Made by a program: the position numbers and the translations under genes
Part shown: in pieces, positions 60,261 to 64,000 of the stretch
Layout: every line of letters starts with the position of its first letter
How positions within the stretch are numbered: position 1 is the stretch's first letter
From: Thiohalocapsa halophila
GTDB taxonomy: Bacteria; Pseudomonadota; Gammaproteobacteria; Chromatiales; Chromatiaceae
Length of the DNA: 64,000 nt
Reading direction: 5' to 3'
Assembly: GCF_016583825.1 (NCBI RefSeq)
Contig: NZ_NRRV01000009.1
Location: 46,599 to 110,598 of the forward strand
The notes under the pieces: generated by a model
What the model was told of the DNA's origin: nothing
What the model saw: only the letters and a program-made list of their open reading frames with translations
The model's database searches: none

Positions 60261-61399
60261 GACAGCCCCACCGCGTCGAAGATGATGGTAAGCACCGCCG
60301 CGGCGATGACGATGAAGACGATGGCGGTGACCACTGCGGATGTCGTCGCCTCCCCAACGGCGGCGGCGCTGCGCCCGCACTGCATGCCCCTGAGACATCC
60401 GGAGGCGGCGACGATGGCGCCGTAGACCGTCGCGGCGATCAGGCCCTGGATGATGTGGTTCCAGCCGATGGCGAGCTGCGTCTGCGTCATGTAGGCGGAC
60501 AGCGTGATGCCGCCCACCACCGAACCGACGAAGGCCCCGCCCAGGATGCCGAGCAGGTCCGCGTAGATGGCCAGCAGCGGTGTCATGGCGATGAGCGCCA
60601 GCATACGCGGCAGCACCAGGAACTCCATGGGCGAGATGCCGAGGGTGCGCAGCGCGTCGATCTCCTCGTTCACCTGCATGGTGCCGATGCGCGCGGCGAA
60701 GGCTGCACCCGTGCGCCCCGCCAGCACGATGGCGGTCACCAGCGCGCCCATTTGGATGACGGTGGCGAGCCCCACCAGGTCCGCGACATAGATCTGAGCA
60801 CCGAATTCCGCGAGCTGCTGATCGCCGATGTAGCCGAGGATCATCCCCACCAAAAAGCTCACCAGCCCGACGATGGGCAGGGCGTCGGCCCCGGCCTCCT
60901 GCATGATCACCCACAGGTCCGACTGCTTGAACCGCGCCCGGCCCAGCAGGAAGCGGCGGAAGGCCAGGGTGCCCTCGCCGAAGAACTCCATGATCTCGCC
61001 GGTGGACTGGACTAGGTCCAGCGCGTCGCTGCCCACGCGGGTCAGGAAGGAGGGCGTTGGCTGCATGGCATGGCCGCCGCGGCCCGTCTGCGGGACCGAG
61101 CGGGCGAGCTCCAGGAGCTTGCGCAGGCCCGCGGGCAGGCCGTGCGCGTCGCACGCGATGCCGCGCTCGTGACAACGCTGGTCCAGCCCGGCGATGAAGG
61201 TGACCAGGCCCGAGTCCCAGTCCGTCAGCGCCGTGGTGTCGAAATCGAGCCGCGTCGCCGCCGGCGCCCGCGCCAACAGCCGCTCGGCGCGCGCCAACCG
61301 GGGCAGGCGCTGGGACAGCCGCCAGCTGCCGCCGAGCACCAGCGTTGCGTGCTCGCCGTCGCTGTGCAAGTCGACTGTGGGCGGGGCGGTGTCGGTCAT
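60257..61399 (-). CDS. STAS-MlaE fusion permease
   Basis: 380 residues from the ATG at 61399. The first about 110 residues form a STAS-like domain (ATLVLGGSWRLSQRL, LDFDTTALTDWDSGLVTFI), equivalent to the separate MlaB subunit of other systems. The rest is the MlaE permease: VSFLVGMILGYIGDQQLAEF, MGALVTAIVLAGRTGAAFAA, IGTMQVNEEIDALRTLGISP and LVLPRMLALIAMTPLL, about five to six helices. First gene of the ABC operon and translationally coupled to the ATPase. Confidence 0.93.
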   Translation of the reverse strand: MTDTAPPTVDLHSDGEHATLVLGGSWRLSQRLPRLARAERLLARAPAATRLDFDTTALTDWDSGLVTFIAGLDQRCHERGIACDAHGLPAGLRKLLELARSVPQTGRGGHAMQPTPSFLTRVGSDALDLVQSTGEIMEFFGEGTLAFRRFLLGRARFKQSDLWVIMQEAGADALPIVGLVSFLVGMILGYIGDQQLAEFGAQIYVADLVGLATVIQMGALVTAIVLAGRTGAAFAARIGTMQVNEEIDALRTLGISPMEFLVLPRMLALIAMTPLLAIYADLLGILGGAFVGSVVGGITLSAYMTQTQLAIGWNHIIQGLIAATVYGAIVAASGCLRGMQCGRSAAAVGEATTSAVVTAIVFIVIAAAVLTIIFDAVGLS

Positions 61400-61479
61400 G
61401 CGGTGCCGGCTGGGTGGGCTCCTTAGCAGTGGCAGCATGCTACGCGATGCGGGCTGGGTTGGCGCGCGGCGGCCGGCGC

Positions 61480-61717
61480 TCAAGCCGTTACCAGCGCGAG
61501 CTCGGCCGTGCCGCTCGCCGGGTCCGGCCTGAGCGTCAGCTGGACGTAGAAGCGCTCGGCATAGGGCCCGTCGCTGTAGCTCCAGCCGCCGACCACGTCC
61601 TCAGCAAAGACACCGAGGTGCAGTCCACCGCCGCCGCGCGGCGCGCGGGCGTTGTCTGGTCCCGGCTCACGGTGCGGCTGGGTCCGGTTTGCGCTGCGCG
61701 AGCGAGCAGTGCCGGAC
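61480..61717 (-). pseudogene. Possible truncated gene tail
   Basis: The last roughly 45 codons before the stop at 61480 read VFAEDVVGGWSYSDGPYAER followed by FYVQLTLRPDPASGTAELAL and VTA. They have strongly coding-like third positions, whereas the sequence upstream looks non-coding and has no good start. I could not assign it. It may be a remnant or a small gene with an unusual start. The remaining spacer up to the LysR gene holds nothing else. Confidence 0.4.
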
Positions 61718-62671
61718 TCAGCCGCCGGCTTCCACCGCCTGCGGCCGTGTCGGGGCGGGCACTTGCCGCCGCGGCGAGAAGAGCCCGCTGCGGGCCGTTT
61801 CGGTGATGGCCGATACCGCCGGGTGCTTGATGCGCCGCTCGGCGGAAATGGCATAGAAGCGCTCGGTGACTTCGTCGGTGCGGCCGATGATTTCGACGTC
61901 GTATTTTTGGAGCACGTCGTCCTCCACCGCCTGCGGCACGCTGAACACGCCCGCACCGGCCTCACCGAAGGTCTTCATTAGGGCGCGGTCCTCGATCTCC
62001 GCGACCACCTGCGGCTTGACGTCCAGGCCGTCCAGCCATTGGTCCAGCACCCGGCGCAGGGCGCTGTGGCTGCTCGGCATGAGCATGGGCGCGCCGTCCA
62101 GCGATTGCGGAAAGCCCGGACGCAGCCGGGCGGCGAGGGAGCGGGCGGCACAGAACACACTCGGTGTCTCACCGAGGGGGTGGTTGTAGGCGCGGATGTT
62201 GAGCGCCGGGTTCAGCGGGCTGTCCGTCAGCACCAGGTCCAGCTTGTGCACCGACAGATCCGCGAGCAGCTCCGTCAGCGGGCGCTCGACGCATTGCAGC
62301 CGCACCGGCTCGTCCATGGCCAGCGCCGGCGCCAGCACCCGGTGGGTGAGCAGCTTGGGCACCACCATGGCGACGCCAACATTCAGCGTGAGCCCACCGC
62401 CGGGGGTGCGCCCGGCGAGCACGTCCTGGAGCTCGTCGCCAATGCGGAACATCTCGTCCGCGTAGGAGAACACCAGGCGCCCGGTGTCCGTCAGCGCGAG
62501 GCCGCGGCCGGACTTGGTGAAGAGCTTGGCGCCCACCTGCTCCTCCAGCTCCCGCAGCTGGCCGCTGATGGTCTGCGGGGTCAGGTGCAGGATCTCGGCG
62601 GCGCGGGCGATGGAGCCATGACTGGCAACGGACCAGAAATAGCGCAGGTGCTTGAGGTTCAGATGGGCCAT
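61718..62671 (-). CDS. nhaR: LysR-family activator, NhaR-like
   Basis: 317 residues from the ATG at 62671. LNLKHLRYFWSVASHGSIAR, then AAEILHLTPQTISGQLREL, is the winged-helix of the NhaR branch (HLRYFWxVAxxGS). LALTDTGRLVFSYADEMFRI follows as a linker helix and the rest is the ligand-binding domain (VERPLTELLADLSVHKLDLV; SVFCAARSLAARLRPGFPQS). NhaR homologues respond to sodium or osmotic conditions. No nhaA antiporter gene is adjacent, so the target is unknown. A longer upstream frame (to 62818) is rejected. Confidence 0.87.
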   Translation of the reverse strand: MAHLNLKHLRYFWSVASHGSIARAAEILHLTPQTISGQLRELEEQVGAKLFTKSGRGLALTDTGRLVFSYADEMFRIGDELQDVLAGRTPGGGLTLNVGVAMVVPKLLTHRVLAPALAMDEPVRLQCVERPLTELLADLSVHKLDLVLTDSPLNPALNIRAYNHPLGETPSVFCAARSLAARLRPGFPQSLDGAPMLMPSSHSALRRVLDQWLDGLDVKPQVVAEIEDRALMKTFGEAGAGVFSVPQAVEDDVLQKYDVEIIGRTDEVTERFYAISAERRIKHPAVSAITETARSGLFSPRRQVPAPTRPQAVEAGG

Positions 62672-62846
62672 GGGACTGAATGCTGGTTGGGCGGCTGGTG
62701 CAGAGGTGGTGCTACTGCCTGGACAGTTCGAAGACGCCGAAGGTTCTGGGGTCAAACTTCCGGGATTTCGAGCCGAGCGCTGCGACGGCGCGGAAGCGAG
62801 ATCGGACCCGCGTTTCATCCTCTCTCTGCGCGTCGGCTGTCCGGAG

Positions 62847-63554
62847 CTAGGGTCGATGAGCGATGACGTCGGCCAGTTGGACAGGTGCGCTCAGGGGGCG
62901 CCCGTCCAGCACCGGGCGACCGGTCTCGTCCAACCACAGCCGGCCGGTGGCGAGCCAGCGCACCGCCAGCGGGTAGATGCGGTGCTCCTGCTCGAGCACG
63001 CGCGCCGCGAGACGCTCGGCGTCGTCCCCCGGCAGCACCGGCACCCGTGCCTGCAGCACCGGCGGTCCGCCGTCGAGCTCCTCGGTGACGAAGTGCACGG
63101 TGGCGCCGTGCTCGCTGTCGCCGGCTTCCAGCGCCCGCCGATGGGTGTGCAGACCCGGATACTTGGGCAGCAGCGATGGGTGGATGTTGAACATGCGCCC
63201 GCGGAAGCCCGCGACGAATTTCGGGGTGAGGATGCGCATGAAGCCGGCGAGCACCACGAGACCCGGCGCGAGCTCATCGAGCAGCGCCGCCAGCGCTCGA
63301 TCGTACTCGGCACGACTGCCGAAGGCCTTGTGGCTCAGCACCCGGGTGGCGATGCCGGCGCGCGCGGCGCGCGTGAGGCCATAGGCATCGGCGCGGTTGC
63401 TGATCACCGCGCGCAGCTCGACTGGCAGCTCCCCGGCCTGGCGGGCGTCGATGAGGGCCTGCAGGTTGCTGCCTCCGCCGGAGATCAGCACCGCCACAGG
63501 CAGTGGTCGGGGGTGGGAGCTTGGGGCCTGTACTGCCTCATCGGCCACCGGCAT
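62847..63554 (-). CDS. purN: Folate-dependent phosphoribosylglycinamide formyltransferase
   Basis: 235 residues. Transfers formyl from 10-formyl-THF to GAR. VAVLISGGGSNLQALIDARQ opens the fold. RMFNIHPSLLPKYPGLHTHR carries catalytic Asn and His, and GATVHFVTEELDGGPPVLQ the catalytic Asp. Its start lies inside the purM 3' end (17-nt overlap), the usual purMN arrangement. purT at 3.8-5.0 kb encodes the alternative enzyme. Confidence 0.96.
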   Translation of the reverse strand: MPVADEAVQAPSSHPRPLPVAVLISGGGSNLQALIDARQAGELPVELRAVISNRADAYGLTRAARAGIATRVLSHKAFGSRAEYDRALAALLDELAPGLVVLAGFMRILTPKFVAGFRGRMFNIHPSLLPKYPGLHTHRRALEAGDSEHGATVHFVTEELDGGPPVLQARVPVLPGDDAERLAARVLEQEHRIYPLAVRWLATGRLWLDETGRPVLDGRPLSAPVQLADVIAHRP

Positions 63555-64000
63555 ACTCCACCACGGGCTCGCCGCGATGCGGGTCCACCCGGCCGATGAT
63601 CCAGGCCTGCTCGCCGGCGGTGCGCAGCAGGCCGCAGGCGCCCGCGGCGCGGTCGGCGGCGACGCAGGCGATCATGCCCACGCCGCAGTTGAAGGTGCGC
63701 AGCAGCTCCGCCTGGCCGATATTGCCGGCGTCCTTCAGCCAGCGGAACACCGGCGGCGGCGTCCAGGTGCGCAGATCCACCACGGCCTTGGTGCCTGCCG
63801 GCAGCACCCGCGGCAGATTGTCGGTGATGCCGCCGCCGGTGATGTGGGCCAGCGCGTGCACGCCGCCGTGGCGCAGCAGCGCCAGCGCCGGCTTGGCATA
63901 GATGCGGGTGGGGGCGAGCAGGGCGTCGCCGAGAGTCGTGACCGCCTCGGCGTCCGGGTCGAGGGGCTGAGCTGGGGGCGACGCCCTGCTCGCCCCCACC
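63538..64000 (-). CDS. purM: Phosphoribosylformylglycinamidine cyclo-ligase, C-terminal part (cut by window edge)
   Basis: The last 153 or so codons of purM; the 5' part lies beyond the right edge. Makes aminoimidazole ribotide from FGAM and ATP. DALLAPTRIYAKPALALL, HALAHITGGGITDNLPRVLP, FNCGVGMIACVAAD and AWIIGRV are conserved C-terminal PurM motifs. It overlaps purN and is upstream of it, so the two form one operon. Confidence 0.95.
   Translation of the reverse strand, partial: VGASRASPPAQPLDPDAEAVTTLGDALLAPTRIYAKPALALLRHGGVHALAHITGGGITDNLPRVLPAGTKAVVDLRTWTPPPVFRWLKDAGNIGQAELLRTFNCGVGMIACVAADRAAGACGLLRTAGEQAWIIGRVDPHRGEPVVEYAGGR

Noticed and set aside
59460..61175. Single 571-residue protein joining the permease region and the ATPase
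   Set aside because: The ATPase begins at a GTG that overlaps the real permease stop by 4 nt; the upstream part of this frame is out of frame with the MlaE domain.

Overview
The window is high-GC DNA from a gammaproteobacterium, most likely an autotrophic member of the Chromatiales or a relative. This is inferred from a proteobacterial-type phosphoribulokinase, a tkt-gap-pgk-pyk-fba block with a class II aldolase of the Calvin-cycle type, a complete rnfABCDGE operon, a PEP-CTERM/PrsT pair and the miaB-ybeZ-ybeY-corC order. No rRNA, tRNA or CRISPR array was recognised.

Layout. 0-7.5 kb: a leftward methyl-cycle region (metK; ahcY preceded by an SAH riboswitch; metF cut by the window edge) that also holds purT and a DUF433/Uma2 pair, followed by a rightward thioredoxin-fold gene. 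7.5-15.2 kb: rightward tkt, gap, pgk, pyk and fba, closed by a strong terminator; two of the spacers carry long perfect hairpins made of short iterated words. 15.4-19.6 kb: a TPR protein of the PrsT type convergent with a PEP-CTERM surface protein. 20.4-27.9 kb: a CocE/NonD hydrolase, an ATP-grasp ligase and a 1,211-residue membrane protein that I could not assign. 27.8-30.3 kb: thiM-thiE-thiD thiamine salvage operon with 4-nt overlaps. 30.8-36.9 kb: rnfABCDGE. 36.9-40.2 kb: an RpfC-like hybrid histidine kinase divergent from prk.

41-53.8 kb is an accessory island. It contains a MazF/PemK-type toxin-antitoxin pair, a primase-helicase of the TOTE-conflict type, a complete Recombinase-In-Trio (RIT) element with three intact tyrosine recombinases between 32-bp near-perfect inverted ends, and two decayed copies of one IS4-like element in the same orientation. 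Between the IS relics lie an RtcR-like CARF/sigma-54 activator, a PIN-type toxin-antitoxin pair and a truncated AAA ATPase. Gene remnants (a DUF3592-like protein and a nucleotide-sugar epimerase tail) mark the right edge.

53.8-64 kb returns to core genes, all leftward: corC, ybeY, ybeZ (PhoH-like), miaB, an MCE/Mla-type lipid transport operon (STAS-permease fusion, ATPase, MCE protein), an NhaR-like LysR regulator, purN and the 3' part of purM.

The core genes link one-carbon and methyl metabolism (metF, ahcY, metK, purT, purN), carbon fixation (tkt, gap, pgk, fba, prk) and electron supply (rnf). The least ordinary parts are the 41-53 kb island, the CocE/ATP-grasp pair with the large membrane protein beside it, and the hairpin repeats in the Calvin-gene spacers.
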